Part shown: positions 12,421 through 12,561 of the stretch, piece by piece
How the letters are laid out: the number at the start of each line of letters is the position of its first letter
Position numbering within the stretch: the stretch's first letter is position 1
Origin: CAZCCV01 sp964497515
GTDB lineage: Bacteria; Armatimonadota; UBA5829; DTLH01
Assembly (NCBI GenBank): GCA_964497515.1
Contig: CAZCCV010000047.1
Coordinates: 1 to 12,561 of the forward strand
Direction: 5' to 3'
Length of the DNA stretch: 12,561 bases
Program-made: the position numbers and the translations under genes
Notes under the pieces: generated by a model
What the model was told of the DNA's origin: nothing
The model's input: the letters and a program-made list of their open reading frames with translations, nothing else
The model's database searches: none

Positions 12421-12561
12421 TTACAGAAGTGTTGTGATACAATGGGACGACTGCCAATTCAGATTGGGTATCAGTTCGTCTTTGCACTTAGAACAGCTCA
12501 GTTGCCGGTTACCTCTTCTAAAGTGTGTAAAATTGGTTTTGCATATCTCTTGGCAAGAAGT
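12421..12561 (-). CDS. Possible C-terminal fragment of a gene entering from the right
   Basis: Read on the minus strand from the edge, one frame stays open for 46 codons to a TAA at 12423-12421. It is Cys-rich: CQEIC (fragment residues 3-7) and CSKC (23-26) are spaced like a zinc ribbon or HNH-associated finger. Another frame gives 20 residues ending RYAKPILHTLEEVTGN at a TGA (12500-12498) and also looks protein-like. With no start codon and so little sequence I cannot decide which frame is coding, or whether either is. Confidence 0.3.
   Translation of the reverse strand, partial: TSCQEICKTNFTHFRRGNRQLSCSKCKDELIPNLNWQSSHCITTLL
12435..12480 (+). other. Extended -10 box followed by a hairpin
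   Basis: TGATACAAT (12435-12443) is a good extended -10 element on the plus strand, without a clear -35. Directly after it GACGACTG (12446-12453) pairs with CAGTTCGTC (12472-12480) with one bulged base, and CCAAT (12454-12458) pairs with ATTGG (12463-12467) inside. This could be the start of a structured RNA or leader running off the right edge. It conflicts with the minus-strand Cys-rich reading over the same bases. Confidence 0.25.

Overview
The window is ordinary bacterial chromosome of roughly even base composition. Shine-Dalgarno sites are strong, GTG and TTG starts are frequent, and -35/-10 promoters resemble sigma-70 types. No rRNA, tRNA, transposase, phage gene or CRISPR array is visible, so the lineage cannot be fixed. 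The mix of GH130 phosphorylases, a short-form ThiC and a LysM-NlpC/P60 secreted hydrolase would fit a Terrabacteria-type group such as Armatimonadota, but that is a guess.

Layout from the left. An unreadable edge is followed by a promoter and a two-gene unit: a 107-residue acidic protein of unknown function and deoxyribonuclease IV (nfo). Convergent to nfo, with overlapping stop codons, is a 689-residue melibiase (GH36-type) glycosidase. Upstream of it lies a roughly 280-bp regulatory stretch with two forward promoter-like sites and a 25-bp inverted repeat. Next is a small membrane-anchored proline-rich protein whose ribosome site points at an ACG start. A TTGACA-N17 promoter then drives a TPP riboswitch with its own terminator, followed by thiE, thiC and cdsA. 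cdsA meets, tail to tail, a divergent-type GH130 gene on the minus strand. About 280 bp of regulatory DNA separates that gene from a second, canonical GH130 gene on the plus strand, followed by galT. After a structured spacer come a secreted LysM-NlpC/P60 peptidoglycan hydrolase and a bidirectional-looking terminator. On the minus strand follow a three-helix membrane protein and an overlapping protein with a PD-(D/E)XK-like core. The right edge may hold the end of another minus-strand gene.

How the genes work together. thiE and thiC supply the two halves of thiamine-phosphate synthesis (ThiC makes the pyrimidine, ThiE joins it to the thiazole) under feedback from TPP. The melibiase, the two GH130 proteins and GalT form a plausible cytoplasmic route for galactose- and mannose-containing oligosaccharides: galactose removal, phosphorolysis to mannose 1-phosphate, and entry of galactose 1-phosphate into the Leloir pathway. 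No transporter, galK or regulator gene for this route is present in the window. Nfo (base-excision repair), CdsA (CDP-diacylglycerol synthesis) and the wall hydrolase are housekeeping. The least explained items are the overlapping nuclease-like/membrane gene pair, the proline-rich protein with the non-standard start, and the operator-like repeat at 3495-3519.
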